The translations under genes and the position numbers were made by a program. The notes below the pieces were generated by a model. The model was not told where the DNA came from. It ran no database searches and saw only the letters and a program-made list of their open reading frames with translations. 48,432 nucleotides of DNA from a virus: IMG/VR virus record IMGVR_UViG_3300024346_011137, positions 1-48,432 of that record, one strand, 5' to 3'. This document shows, piece by piece, positions 8,294 through 17,877 of the stretch. Positions within the stretch are counted from its first letter, which is position 1; each line of letters opens with the position of its first letter.

Positions 8294-9856
8294 ATGAAAT
8301 TTGATCAAAGGGAACTAGAGATAAGAGCACTTTCTCACTTGACTAAAAATCCTAAGTCAATGGATAAACTGCTATCCCGACAAATCTCCAAGCAGCATTT
8401 TATCTACAAAGAAAAAAGCGAAGAAGTATCTTTCACTAATAAACTATTTAAATTTGTAAATGATTATTGGTCTGAAAGTGGTGGCTCTTTATTCAATAGC
8501 TATGTTTTAGAATCCACATTCAATAAGTATAGAATGAAGGACCAACATAGATCTAAATTTTTATCTTTATGGACTGAAATAGAAGATTGTGAAATTGACG
8601 ATAATGAATTTCACGAGGTTCTTTCACAACTTAAGAATCAAAAATGTATGAGCATTATTTCTAGCATGCTTACAGAAGGGCAATCAAAATTACAATCTGA
8701 TGGTTTAGGTAATTTTGTCAAGGTTCTTCAAGATAACCTAGAAGAAATTCAAAATCAATTAAGCGAAATCAATGGAGATCGTCAGAATTTTGATGTATCT
8801 CAATCTTCCACATTGTTTAAGGATGAATATGAAAAAAGACTTTATCATCCTGAACTTTTTAAGGGTATCAATTCTGGAATAAGCAATATTGATTCTAAAA
8901 CATTTGGTTGGCTTCCAGGACAAATTATTGTTTTCTTAGCTCCTTCTTCAGGTGGCAAAAGTGTAATGCTCTTGAACACCGCTCTTCATGCTAATAAAGA
9001 GTGTCATAAGAAGGTTCTATACATGTCTTTTGAAATGAACTCTTGGTTATGTTTATTGAGACATGTAGCATTGAAATTTGAAATTCCATATAGTCATTTG
9101 AAAGATACCAATTTGTCGCATGATGAATTGAAAATGATTATTGAAGGATTGGATAAAGATTCAGAAGGACCATATTTTGAATATGACGTTAATATGGAAG
9201 ATCCTACACCTGAGTATATTGATTCAAGAATACGAGATCTTATTGCTACAAAAGGAAAACCAGATCTACTTGTTGTTGACTACATTGGAAATATGACAAT
9301 TAGAAATCCAACAGGAATAACAAAAGACTGGGAATTGCAATCTAAAGCGATTCAACAGCTCTTCATCATGGCAAAAAGATATAACATTCCTATCATCACT
9401 GCTCAGCAAATTAACAGAGAAACTATTAGAGATTCCAGAAAGTCTAAGGAAGCTAATAAATTCATGTCTTATGATCAGGCTGCTGCTTCAGGTGGACAGA
9501 ATCTTATGCACCTTTGTACCTACGCTATTGCTATGGAACCTAATAGGGAAAAAGGATACTGCGTGTTGCATCCTGTTAAGATGAGAGATGCTTGGTTTCA
9601 TCCTTTTCCAATTAGAATGAATCCTGAGTTTAACAAGGTGGAAGAAATGTCTATAGAAGAGCAACAAAACATAATGGCTCTTCATGCAATGGCCAACGGT
9701 GCCACTGCAGTTCCGACATCTTCTGTACCTGCCTCACAATCTAAAACTCCTATGCCAAAGCCCAAAGCTGTTGAAGATGATGATTTTTACGAAACTATTG
9801 ATACTTCAGATGATGAAGAAATTGTTCTTGCTGATTGGGTGTTGAACAATGGATAA
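8294..9856 (+). CDS. dnaB: Replicative DNA helicase, DnaB-like
   Basis: A 520-residue RecA-fold helicase. The N-terminal domain spans about residues 1-150; the motor has Walker A APSSGGKS (about 216-223), Walker B LLVVDYIGN (about 326), a Gln-containing TAQQINRE motif and a Ser/Gly-rich DNA loop. The C-terminus is a flexible linker (Ala/Pro/Ser) followed by an acidic tail that may dock a partner. GAGGAG lies 6 bases before the ATG. It would unwind the fork ahead of the DnaE-like polymerase and recruit the primase, whose zinc-binding half is encoded next with an 8-base overlap. Confidence 0.92.
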   Translation: MKFDQRELEIRALSHLTKNPKSMDKLLSRQISKQHFIYKEKSEEVSFTNKLFKFVNDYWSESGGSLFNSYVLESTFNKYRMKDQHRSKFLSLWTEIEDCEIDDNEFHEVLSQLKNQKCMSIISSMLTEGQSKLQSDGLGNFVKVLQDNLEEIQNQLSEINGDRQNFDVSQSSTLFKDEYEKRLYHPELFKGINSGISNIDSKTFGWLPGQIIVFLAPSSGGKSVMLLNTALHANKECHKKVLYMSFEMNSWLCLLRHVALKFEIPYSHLKDTNLSHDELKMIIEGLDKDSEGPYFEYDVNMEDPTPEYIDSRIRDLIATKGKPDLLVVDYIGNMTIRNPTGITKDWELQSKAIQQLFIMAKRYNIPIITAQQINRETIRDSRKSKEANKFMSYDQAAASGGQNLMHLCTYAIAMEPNREKGYCVLHPVKMRDAWFHPFPIRMNPEFNKVEEMSIEEQQNIMALHAMANGATAVPTSSVPASQSKTPMPKPKAVEDDDFYETIDTSDDEEIVLADWVLNNG

Positions 9857-10475
9857 AAAAATTGATAAAAAGTTTATAGAAGAATTAGCAAATAGCACTT
9901 CTATGATTGACTTTATGGAAAAAGAATTTAGCTCTGATTTTATTTATAGCAAAAATTCAGCATGGGCTAACACAAATTGCCCTATGCCTAACCATGAAGA
10001 TAATTCTCCTTCATTTGGTGTAAACACAGAATCAAATCGATATCATTGCTTTGGTTGTGGCGAAACTGGAGATATTATAAACTTAATCAAGAATGTTGAA
10101 GGTTTTAACTTTGCAGAAACTATCCAAAGATTAGCCTTATATTCTGGCTTGGATATCGAAACCACAGATCTTGATTTGAAATATCAATTTAATGAATTGC
10201 AAAATCTAATCAAAGATGAACTTAATTATGAGCATTCATCCTTATATCCAGGTGGGTTAAGTGAGGCAGCATTTCTCATTGCTTTTTCAAAAAGAACTAA
10301 GAAACTAGAAAGAGACAATAGTTTTAATCCAGATATAATTTCTTGGGTAGATCTTCAATATCAATGTATTGAGAAAGCTATAGAATCTAATGATATGAAA
10401 AAGATAAATAGTATTTGGAAATCTTTTTCTTCTAAATCTAAAGAAAAGAAAGAAGAAATTTATGAGCGATCTTAA
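9849..10475 (+). CDS. Primase zinc-binding half (DnaG CHC2 domain)
   Basis: A 208-residue protein with a CHC2 zinc ribbon: Cys-Pro-Met-Pro-Asn-His (about residues 44-49) and Cys-Phe-Gly-Cys (about 67-70), followed by GDIINLIKNVEG as in bacterial DnaG. The remaining 120 residues are helical and contain no TOPRIM domain. A TOPRIM-containing half of DnaG type occurs at 17922-18677, so the primase is divided into two genes about 7.4 kb apart. The zinc domain should recognise template and regulate primer length, acting with the helicase encoded just upstream. Confidence 0.88.
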   Translation: MDKKIDKKFIEELANSTSMIDFMEKEFSSDFIYSKNSAWANTNCPMPNHEDNSPSFGVNTESNRYHCFGCGETGDIINLIKNVEGFNFAETIQRLALYSGLDIETTDLDLKYQFNELQNLIKDELNYEHSSLYPGGLSEAAFLIAFSKRTKKLERDNSFNPDIISWVDLQYQCIEKAIESNDMKKINSIWKSFSSKSKEKKEEIYERS

Positions 10476-10716
10476 TTTTGAATTGGCTAAATACGAAGAT
10501 ATAATTCGAGAAGTTAATGATGCAGTGATGAATCCCCCAAGTGAAGTTTCTGTAAACATCATCTTAAAAGGGAATTCTGCTAAGAAATTTCACATTGTAA
10601 AAACTATATTAACATCATCATATCCTGAATTGGACGAAGAAGAAATTGATGCTTATATTGTAAGATCTGGAATACATAGAGAATTAGAAAAATTGTCCTC
10701 AATAATCAAATCATGA
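10462..10716 (+). CDS. Small hypothetical protein
   Basis: An 84-residue helical, acidic protein that starts 14 bases inside the primase zinc-domain gene and overlaps the next gene by ATGA. No domain is recognised. The position between primase half and DnaE suggests a replication accessory protein. Coupled translation and conserved spacing support a real gene rather than a shadow frame. Confidence 0.65.
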   Translation: MSDLNFELAKYEDIIREVNDAVMNPPSEVSVNIILKGNSAKKFHIVKTILTSSYPELDEEEIDAYIVRSGIHRELEKLSSIIKS

Positions 10717-11513
10717 AAAACAAGTTAGTTATATTTCCTGAAGTAATATCTGGTGTCATTAGAAATAATGAGCTAGATATTTTTCTTATCTGGCAATGCT
10801 CTAAATTAATTCCATCTTATGAAAATGGAATTATTGAAGTGAAAGAACTACTAAATATAGCTAAAAGATTATTTGGATATTCTGATACATATGCTTATAG
10901 CAAAATTAACAAAGGCATAGATAAATTCTGGAGAAAACCATTTGGATTGACCAGACAGAAAAAAGTGTGCCTGATAGCTATTGATAAGATAATTTTAAAA
11001 TATGAAATCAATGTCACTAGATGTATGCCATTTGAAATCCCTTTGTCTGTGCTTCAATATAAATCAATCAAGGAAATAAAGAATTTCTTTATCGGAATTG
11101 TTGCTAGCAGATATGATGCATCTAGACCAATTGCTATACATTCAATTGTCGAAAATTGTGGAATCTCAGAATCATCTATCAGGAATGCTTTACAAGACTG
11201 CCAATATGTCAAAACTAAGAGAAATTATCAACTTATTAGTCAAAGTTTTTCAAAAGTAGCACTAGGTAAAGAATTACAATCCAAGCAAGATCCTTGGGCA
11301 TACAGAATTATTTCTAATGAAAGCTATTTTCAATTAATAAGACAATTACCAAATTCATATTCAATGCCTGAATTTAATAGATTGTCTATGAAGATGCGCC
11401 CAAAATCTTTGAGAAAAATTGATAAGCAATTATTAGATAAAATTGATCAAAGAAAATACTTCAGTGTAGATAATACAAATTATCACTTTAATGATAAAAT
11501 ACTAACATACTAA
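10713..11513 (+). CDS. Hypothetical protein, possible winged-helix DNA-binding
   Basis: A 266-residue basic protein. Around residues 135-160 it has IAIHSIVENCGISESSIRNAL, the pattern of a helix-turn-helix (helix, Gly-Ile turn, Ser-Ser-Ile-Arg recognition helix). The N-terminal 100 residues could form a second helical domain of RepA/replication-initiator style, but the match is not strong. It lies just before the DnaE-like polymerase leader. A role at an origin or as a regulator is inference. Confidence 0.65.
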   Translation: MKNKLVIFPEVISGVIRNNELDIFLIWQCSKLIPSYENGIIEVKELLNIAKRLFGYSDTYAYSKINKGIDKFWRKPFGLTRQKKVCLIAIDKIILKYEINVTRCMPFEIPLSVLQYKSIKEIKNFFIGIVASRYDASRPIAIHSIVENCGISESSIRNALQDCQYVKTKRNYQLISQSFSKVALGKELQSKQDPWAYRIISNESYFQLIRQLPNSYSMPEFNRLSMKMRPKSLRKIDKQLLDKIDQRKYFSVDNTNYHFNDKILTY

Positions 11514-11522
11514 CCATCATCT

Positions 11523-11553
11523 GTAAGTGAATGACTGTTTACACGGCGCTTAC
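11523..11553 (+). promoter_or_regulatory. Hairpin before the polymerase ribosome site
   Basis: GTAAGTG (11523-11529) pairs with CGCTTAC (11547-11553), with one G-U pair and a 17-base loop. It ends two bases before the AAAGGGGA ribosome site of dnaE. It is not followed by a T-tract, so it is not a terminator. It could stabilise the message or modulate polymerase translation; this is inference only. Confidence 0.35.
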
Positions 11554-11565
11554 AAAGGGGACCTT

Positions 11566-14500
11566 ATGTGTAATAAAGATTTTGTTCATTTGCATGCTCA
11601 TACGCATTTCTCAATTCAAGATGCGTTGCCCACTCCTGCCAAATATGCTTTAAAAGCTAGAGAATTAGGCTTTCGTGCCAGTGCTATTACTGATCATGGT
11701 AAATTAGGCGGAGCTGTTGAATTTGTTGAAAATTGCCGAAGCAAATCTGATTTTGAACCTATTAAGCCAATTATAGGTATTGAAGTGTACACATGCCCTG
11801 ATAGATTTGATAAATCTAAAACTGATGATGGTAAAAGAAGAAAACTAAATCATCTTACTTTGTTAGCTCAAAATGAAGTGGGATATAAAAATTTACTTAA
11901 GCTATCAGCATTGGGAAATGATCCTGAAGCTTTTTATTATTCTCCTCGTGTTGATTGGGGATGCATTGAAAAATATTCTGAAGGGGTAATTGCTCTTTCA
12001 GGTTGCTTAGCATCTGAAGTTAATCAATCTTTGATGAGAGAAGATATAGATTCTGCTAGTAATATTGTCTCAAGATTCAAAAGTGTCTTTAATGACAGAT
12101 ACTTTATAGAATTGCAATATCATGGAATCAATGAGCAAAAACACAATATGAAGCATTTGCTAGATCTTGCTAAAAGATTTGGAATTAATACAGTGGCTTC
12201 AAATGATGTTCATTATCTGGATAAGCTTGACTGGAAGCTTCATGATGTCTTGATTCAGATGAGAGATCAAAGAGAGTCTCGTACTGGGGCTGACAAGAAG
12301 AATGGCAAAAAAGAAGCTTATGGTTCTCATCAGTTTTATCTTAAGTCTCATGAAGATATGATGAAGATTTTTGGGAATGGTGCTCCAGAAGCTATAAAGA
12401 ATTCAGTGTTAATTTCTGAAATGGTAGAAGATTTTTTCAAGATTGATGTACCTCACCTGTTACCATCAGCTGTGATACCAACAGACAATGCTGAGTTTAA
12501 TTCATTTTGGAAATCTAAACTTCCATATCACAAAGCTAACGAAGCTTATCTCGCATTCTTATCTTTGAAGAGTTTGAGAATCATGGGATTAGATAACAAA
12601 AATTATTTATCCAGACTGCAGTATGAACTTTCTCAAATTTGGTACATGGGTGTTACAGATTATTTTTTAATTCAACGAGAAATGGTTGAATTTATGAAAG
12701 ACAAAGAAATTTTATATGGCATTCGTGGCTCTGGAGTAGGTAGTTTAGTAAATTATTGTCTTGAGGTGTGCAATGTTGATCCGATTAAATGGAATCTAAT
12801 GTTCGAAAGATTCTTAAATCCCGGAAGAGGTACACAATACAACATTGATTTTAAAGAATTTCCTAGTTATCAATGGAAAAATGAGCATGGTGAAGAAGAT
12901 CAATTAGCTGTCACAAAACATATGAGATCTGTTGCAAAATCTTGGCTTAAGGATAATCCTGAGTTTAAGAAATATGAACCTGACATTGAGAAAGAACTTT
13001 GGGTATTAGAGAATCAAGGTTTGTCTTCTTATGTGTATGGTTTGTCACAGTCTGAAATTAAAGTGAAGAACGATGCTCAACTTTGGACTGCTTATATTTT
13101 AGGACTCTCTGAAGAACAACCTGAATCAACATTGAAGATTTCAAAAGTTGCTGCTCTTCCAGACGTTGATACTGATATTGATGATTCTAAAAGAAGTGAA
13201 GTTATAGATTGGACAAAGCATCGTTTTGGAGACGATCATGTTGCTCAAATTGGCACTTGGGGTAGATATGGAGCAAAAGCAGCAGTTGTAGGCTGTCTCA
13301 AATCATCTGATAAATTTCTTGATTATCATGGTGAAAATTATCACAATGAAGCTTTAAAAATTTCTGCATTAATATCAAAACGTCCAGGTGCAACAATTGA
13401 AGAAGCAATTAAAGAAAGTTTTGAATTTGCACAATATTATAAAGTTTGGGAAGAAGAGATTAATGCTGCGATAGATTTAGTAGGAACAATATCTAACTTT
13501 GGAGTTCATGCTTCTGGTGTTCTTGTTTCTAGTGAACCTATTGAACAACACGCTCCTCTTGAAAATTCCAAAGGTAACTTATGTTCAGCTTATGACATGA
13601 AAAATGTTGAGCGCATGGGTTTAGTGAAATATGACTTTTTAGGATTAGCAGCTTTTCAACAAATCAGTTTATGTTTGAAACACATTGAAAGATTGCATGG
13701 AAAGAAAATTCAATTCAAAGATATAAATCTTGAAGACCCAAAGATCTTTAAGTATATATATGCTAAAGGTAAAACTGCATCAGTATTTCAATTTGCATCT
13801 AAAGGCATGCAACAAGCCTTGCGTGAAGTTGAAGCATCCAATATTGAAGATCTCATTGCTGTGGCTGCTTTGTACCGCCCAGGCCCTATGGAATTTATTC
13901 CACAATATGCTGAAGGGAAAAGAAACCCAAGTTCTTTAGAATATGCTCATCCAGTCATTGAAAAGCATCTTTCAGTAACTTATGGAATTATGGTTTATCA
14001 GGAACAAGCTATGAAAATGGCTCGTGACATGGCTGGATTTACATGGACTGAAGTTGATAAATTAAGAAAAGCTATTTCTAAAAAATCAGGTAGAGATTTT
14101 GATGATGCTTGTAATCTTTTTAAAGAAAAGAGCCTTATCAGGGGAATTCCGGAACCTATAGTAGATTCAGTGTTAGCATTGATGGCTAAATTTGGAGGCT
14201 ATGCTTTTAATAGAAGTCATGCTTGTGCCTATGCATTGTTATCTTACTGGACTGCTTGGTTAAGGTATTATTACAAGTCTGAATGGCTTGCAGCGTGTAT
14301 ACAAATCGATAGATTAGATGAAGACAAACTTGCTATTCTGAAGAAAGAATGTGATATGGACAAAATTGTTATTAAGGAACCTAATATCAATGAATCCAGT
14401 GTTACCACTCTTGTGAATAAAAAAGGGGAAATTCTTCTTCCTTTATCTGTCATCAAGGGAGTAGGGGCAAGAGCTGAAGACATCATTGCTCATCAACCTT

Positions 14501-14808
14501 ACGATAGTTTGGAAGATTTTGCAGAAAGAGCAAGACCTAACAAAATGCTTGTTTCTGCTTTAGCTGAAGCAAGTGCACTAGATGTTTTGTCAGACGTTTT
14601 ACAATTTGATTATCTTGAAGATTTCTTGGAACATTGGGAATCCATTGTTGCAAATAGAAATGAAAGAGACAAACAAGCAGCAAAATTAAAGAGATTCAAT
14701 GATAGAAATTCAGTTTCTTTAGATAAAATTTTTGCTGGAAAAAAAGATGCATCAGAAAATAATTCTGATAAACTTAAAAATCTACTTAGTGATGATTTAT
14801 TTGATTGA
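11566..14808 (+). CDS. dnaE: DNA polymerase III alpha subunit, DnaE-type
   Basis: A 1080-residue C-family polymerase. The PHP domain opens the protein (HLHAHTHFS, later ITDHGKLGG and FIELQYHG). The polymerase core has RGSGVGSLVNY (about 387), FERFLNPGRG (about 412-421), catalytic PDVDTDID (about 532-539) and ASGVLVS; tRPGPMEF and FGGYAFNRSHACAYA follow. The start at ATG 11566 is chosen because AAAGGGGA sits about 5 bases upstream; the upstream GTG at 11527 lies in a hairpin and adds nothing conserved. About 105 extra residues separate FERFLNPGRG from the catalytic Asp motif, which in cellular DnaE are almost adjacent. The C-terminus is short and no DnaQ exonuclease domain is present. It should work with the clamp and loader genes at 28-33 kb. 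Confidence 0.93.
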   Translation: MCNKDFVHLHAHTHFSIQDALPTPAKYALKARELGFRASAITDHGKLGGAVEFVENCRSKSDFEPIKPIIGIEVYTCPDRFDKSKTDDGKRRKLNHLTLLAQNEVGYKNLLKLSALGNDPEAFYYSPRVDWGCIEKYSEGVIALSGCLASEVNQSLMREDIDSASNIVSRFKSVFNDRYFIELQYHGINEQKHNMKHLLDLAKRFGINTVASNDVHYLDKLDWKLHDVLIQMRDQRESRTGADKKNGKKEAYGSHQFYLKSHEDMMKIFGNGAPEAIKNSVLISEMVEDFFKIDVPHLLPSAVIPTDNAEFNSFWKSKLPYHKANEAYLAFLSLKSLRIMGLDNKNYLSRLQYELSQIWYMGVTDYFLIQREMVEFMKDKEILYGIRGSGVGSLVNYCLEVCNVDPIKWNLMFERFLNPGRGTQYNIDFKEFPSYQWKNEHGEEDQLAVTKHMRSVAKSWLKDNPEFKKYEPDIEKELWVLENQGLSSYVYGLSQSEIKVKNDAQLWTAYILGLSEEQPESTLKISKVAALPDVDTDIDDSKRSEVIDWTKHRFGDDHVAQIGTWGRYGAKAAVVGCLKSSDKFLDYHGENYHNEALKISALISKRPGATIEEAIKESFEFAQYYKVWEEEINAAIDLVGTISNFGVHASGVLVSSEPIEQHAPLENSKGNLCSAYDMKNVERMGLVKYDFLGLAAFQQISLCLKHIERLHGKKIQFKDINLEDPKIFKYIYAKGKTASVFQFASKGMQQALREVEASNIEDLIAVAALYRPGPMEFIPQYAEGKRNPSSLEYAHPVIEKHLSVTYGIMVYQEQAMKMARDMAGFTWTEVDKLRKAISKKSGRDFDDACNLFKEKSLIRGIPEPIVDSVLALMAKFGGYAFNRSHACAYALLSYWTAWLRYYYKSEWLAACIQIDRLDEDKLAILKKECDMDKIVIKEPNINESSVTTLVNKKGEILLPLSVIKGVGARAEDIIAHQPYDSLEDFAERARPNKMLVSALAEASALDVLSDVLQFDYLEDFLEHWESIVANRNERDKQAAKLKRFNDRNSVSLDKIFAGKKDASENNSDKLKNLLSDDLFD

Positions 14809-14816
14809 GGTTGAAA

Positions 14817-15545
14817 ATGTACAACAGTGATTTTGATGATATTGAAGATGATGATGACGAAGATGAAAAGATCGAAGTTTATGTAGCAGACTTCGAATGG
14901 GCTCCAGCAATTGAAAAAGTTGCATGGGATGACCCTAATCTTACTGAAATTGTCACAAGCAGATTAAAAGGTACAACTCCTGAAGGTTTTGCTACAGAAG
15001 TGAGAAACTGGCAAAAACATATCAATGTACTTCCTGTGTATGATGAAATTGCGATCAGGAAAGAAATTCAAAATTGGGACTATGGTTTTCCAGATGATGA
15101 CAATTATGAATTTGGTTCTTTTGCATCTGTTTATGCTCGTCAAGTGCAATACAGAACAAGATTGAATTATTTGATAAGTATTGTTAATGCTCATTATGAA
15201 ATGATTTCTCAAGCTGAAAAAACATTAAAAATGATTTCAATCAAGCTTTGTACGGGAACAGCAAAAGACAAAGAATCTGTAGCCACTTATGCAGTTCATC
15301 CTTTTACAATTCCTGCTACAGAAGCAAAAAGACTACTTACATATCTAGATAGCGTTCTTAAAAATATTGATTTTGCATCTATTCAAATGGATAGATTATT
15401 GAGAGAACATCAAGCACTTTCACGCATCAATAATGCTTTTGTAAATGAGGGCCAATCTTTCTCTTATGCAAAAGGACCCACACCTTTAAGAGCGAATATT
15501 AATGATAGCGTTGAAATAAAAACAAGAAATAATAGATTGAGATAA
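14817..15545 (+). CDS. Hypothetical acidic N-terminus protein between DnaE and SSB
   Basis: A 242-residue protein. ATG 14817 is chosen because GAGG at 14807-14810 lies 6 bases upstream and overlaps the DnaE stop; a TTG at 14805 would overlap that ribosome site. Residues 4-20 are nearly all Asp/Glu; the remainder is helical (long helices at about 95-200) with a basic C-terminus. The location just before SSB and RecA resembles accessory or loader genes of other phages, but no family is recognised. Confidence 0.72.
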   Translation: MYNSDFDDIEDDDDEDEKIEVYVADFEWAPAIEKVAWDDPNLTEIVTSRLKGTTPEGFATEVRNWQKHINVLPVYDEIAIRKEIQNWDYGFPDDDNYEFGSFASVYARQVQYRTRLNYLISIVNAHYEMISQAEKTLKMISIKLCTGTAKDKESVATYAVHPFTIPATEAKRLLTYLDSVLKNIDFASIQMDRLLREHQALSRINNAFVNEGQSFSYAKGPTPLRANINDSVEIKTRNNRLR

Positions 15546-15571
15546 TATCAATTGTTTCTTGCATCAGCCGG

Positions 15572-15626
15572 TATAATGCTATATTATTAGCTACTTACTT
15601 AGCGGGATATTAGTCCCCACATAGGA
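15572..15626 (+). promoter_or_regulatory. SSB promoter -10 and structured leader
   Basis: A perfect TATAAT is at 15572-15577; the -35 is poor (TTGTTT at 15552 has only 14 bases of spacing). The predicted start near 15584 gives a leader of about 53 bases, long for this genome. The leader contains two small hairpins (GCTA/TAGC and GGGA/TCCC) before TAGGAG, 9 or so bases from the ATG. A structured leader on a single-strand-binding protein gene invites comparison with the autoregulated T4 gene 32 leader. Confidence 0.5.
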
Positions 15627-15636
15627 GAATAAAAAA

Positions 15637-16614
15637 ATGGTTCGTCGTGTATCAGCATCTCAGATGCTAGTTGAGAAACCTGTAACATCAGCTTCTCGAA
15701 ATTCATTCCCCCGTCTTTCAGACATCCTTGTCAATCTTTCTGTCAAAGACACTCCTAAGGTTGTTCGCCGTTTGAAGTTGGTTGGTGATCCAATCATGTT
15801 CAAGGAGTTCACTGATAAGGTTTACGTTCCTAATCCACAGAATGATCCTGCCATCAAAGGCAAGACCATGCGTGTTCCTTTTCCTGATGCAGATGTAAAT
15901 AAGTCATTTACTCGCATTGGTCATGATGACGAATCAGAATGTCCATGGGCAAAGATGGGTTATATTTTTACCTTTCAATTTGCACAAAACTGTCTTGAGC
16001 GTCAAGAAGATGGTTCTTGGGAAGTTAAAGTCCTCAAGAAAGGCAAGAGCATTTTCAAGGCTATTGCTAAGGAACAAGAATTCCGCCGTCAAAATGTTGA
16101 AGATGATGACGATGGTTCATCCGCTCATTTTGGAACTCGTACTTCTCCATGTGTAAGAATCATTGCAGAAGCCACTGGTAAAGAAGGTCCTCAATCTGTT
16201 GAATATACTGTAAGTTTTGATCCTAAGCTTACAACTATCTCAGATGACATGATTGAGCTTCTTCGCAAAGCTGGTGAGCCTTCAGCTGATGATTTGGTCA
16301 ATGAGCGTAAAAATTATGAGCAGGACAAGAAGAGTGATCCTTCTTTGCCAGATTGGGAAGACTTCTTCGCATATGGTTTCAACTTGTCCCAAATCTTCAA
16401 GTTTACCGTTCCTAAGAATTCGACACAGACTGAAAAGGTGGTAGCTACTCCTAAAACTTTCAAGGATGAAGATATTGCTCCTGATATTCCTTCAGGTTAC
16501 ACTGTATCTCCACCAGTTGAAGAGAAGCCAAAAGCAAAGCCTGTTGCAAAGGCTGCTGCAAAGCCAGAACCAGCTGATGATGATGACGATTTAGACTGGA
16601 TGTCTGAAGACTAA
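15637..16614 (+). CDS. Single-stranded DNA-binding protein, gp32-like
   Basis: A 325-residue protein with the architecture of phage gp32-type SSBs: a basic N-terminus, a central aromatic-rich core (about 40-270), an Ala/Lys/Pro linker and an acidic tail with a run of five Asp followed by LDWMSED. Such tails recruit replication and recombination partners. It sits before a RecA/UvsX gene. Codon choice is noticeably different from its neighbours (more CGT/CGC, AAG, TTC, GGT), which fits very high expression. TAGGAG precedes the ATG. It would coat single strands at forks and during recombination. Confidence 0.82.
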   Translation: MVRRVSASQMLVEKPVTSASRNSFPRLSDILVNLSVKDTPKVVRRLKLVGDPIMFKEFTDKVYVPNPQNDPAIKGKTMRVPFPDADVNKSFTRIGHDDESECPWAKMGYIFTFQFAQNCLERQEDGSWEVKVLKKGKSIFKAIAKEQEFRRQNVEDDDDGSSAHFGTRTSPCVRIIAEATGKEGPQSVEYTVSFDPKLTTISDDMIELLRKAGEPSADDLVNERKNYEQDKKSDPSLPDWEDFFAYGFNLSQIFKFTVPKNSTQTEKVVATPKTFKDEDIAPDIPSGYTVSPPVEEKPKAKPVAKAAAKPEPADDDDDLDWMSED

Positions 16615-16623
16615 TCTACTTAT

Positions 16624-16652
16624 AGGGATGGATATAATCCATCCCTTTTTAA
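16624..16652 (+). terminator. Intrinsic terminator after SSB
   Basis: GGGATGGA and TCCATCCC form a perfect 8-base stem around a TATAA loop, followed by five or more T. It lies just after the SSB stop and before recA, so recA is either reached by read-through or has its own promoter. Confidence 0.88.
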
Positions 16653-16671
16653 ATCATAAAGAGGTACAAAA

Positions 16672-17877
16672 ATGGCAAAAGATGAATTAGAAGAAATTTT
16701 AGAAAAAGATTCCTTAAGGCTAATGAAGCAGAAAATGAAAGCTTTAGGGATTGATGATAAATGTATTAAAACAGGGAATGTTGGAGAAATTTCTTTCATT
16801 CCAACAGGAGTTTTTGAAGTTGATTCCATTTTAGGTGCAGGAATGGGAATACCTTCTGGCACTTTAATTGAGTTTTGCGGTGAGTCACAATCAGGTAAAA
16901 CTTGGCTTGGTTACAAACTCATTGCAGAAGCTCAAAAGTTAAATAAAAAATGTGCTTTTATCAATGTAGAAAATTCTTATTATCCACAAAGAGCTACATC
17001 ATGTGGAGTAAATATCAATCAACTCGTTTTGATTGAAAATGTAGGATCTGCCGAGAAATATGGCGAGCTGATCAAGTTTATGGTTGAAAGTTCTGAATAT
17101 GGAGTAATTGTAATTGACTCTATTTCAGCAATGATTCCTAATGATGAGCTCGAAAAATCATTAGAACAAGTGCAGACTATTGGTTTGCATGCTAGATTTG
17201 TCAAGAGATTAACAAAAGACCTTACTGCAAAAACAGCAGCATCTGGAACTATTGTTGTTCTTGTAAATCAACTATACATGGGTGCAGGAGCAATGCCAGG
17301 TTCAATGGTCAAAACAGCTTCTGGAGGTAATGCTATGAATTACTTCACCCATATGAGACTTTGGATTAACAAAATCAATGGCGCAGCTGGACAGGTTACT
17401 AAAAAGGATGCTGAAGGCAAAGATGTTATCATTGGTGGAAAATCCAAAGTACTTCTAGTCAAAACTCGATATGGACAACCTGGACTTACATGTGAATTCA
17501 AAATCATGTTCCATGATGATGAAATTTCAAATCCAGTTGATGAATTTCTATACAAGGCAAAAGCTAAAGGCTTTGAATACATCAAAGAGGTTAGAAAGAA
17601 ATTTATCTATGTTTTTGATGAAATTACTGGTGAGATGGTTGATTCCAAAGATCCATACGAATTTTGTCAATTGCTTCAAAAAACTCCAGCTCCTGAAAAG
17701 AGAACTAGAGGAGATATTTCCACAACAGCTTTTGAATACATTTGTGGAAGATTGAAAATCACTGAAAAACCATTAGCTGATTTAATTGAAGCTATCAATA
17801 AAGGATCTGATGAAGATAATTTAGATGATGATAGTGGCGGAATCTCATTTGAAGAAGCTGCAAAGATAATGTTGTAA
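16672..17877 (+). CDS. RecA/UvsX-like recombinase
   Basis: A 401-residue recombinase. Walker A GESQSGKT lies at about 70-77, the catalytic-type Glu in NVENSYYP near 104, Walker B VIVIDSISAM (about 145) and the LVNQLYMGAGAMPGSM loop with the conserved Asn-Gln. It lacks the typical bacterial N-terminal helix sequence and resembles phage UvsX/RecA. The acidic C-terminus resembles RecA tails that restrain DNA binding. It should form filaments on ssDNA, together with the SSB upstream and the Rad50/Mre11-like nuclease. AAGAGG precedes the ATG. The gene ends at a strong terminator. Confidence 0.92.
   Translation: MAKDELEEILEKDSLRLMKQKMKALGIDDKCIKTGNVGEISFIPTGVFEVDSILGAGMGIPSGTLIEFCGESQSGKTWLGYKLIAEAQKLNKKCAFINVENSYYPQRATSCGVNINQLVLIENVGSAEKYGELIKFMVESSEYGVIVIDSISAMIPNDELEKSLEQVQTIGLHARFVKRLTKDLTAKTAASGTIVVLVNQLYMGAGAMPGSMVKTASGGNAMNYFTHMRLWINKINGAAGQVTKKDAEGKDVIIGGKSKVLLVKTRYGQPGLTCEFKIMFHDDEISNPVDEFLYKAKAKGFEYIKEVRKKFIYVFDEITGEMVDSKDPYEFCQLLQKTPAPEKRTRGDISTTAFEYICGRLKITEKPLADLIEAINKGSDEDNLDDDSGGISFEEAAKIML

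Noticed and set aside
11501-11517. Tandem ACTAAC repeat before dnaE
   Set aside because: Only two copies of 8 bases at a gene end; insufficient to call an iteron or origin.
11527-11565. GTG start for dnaE at 11527
   Set aside because: It lies in a hairpin with no ribosome site; AAAGGGGA directly before ATG 11566 decides the start.
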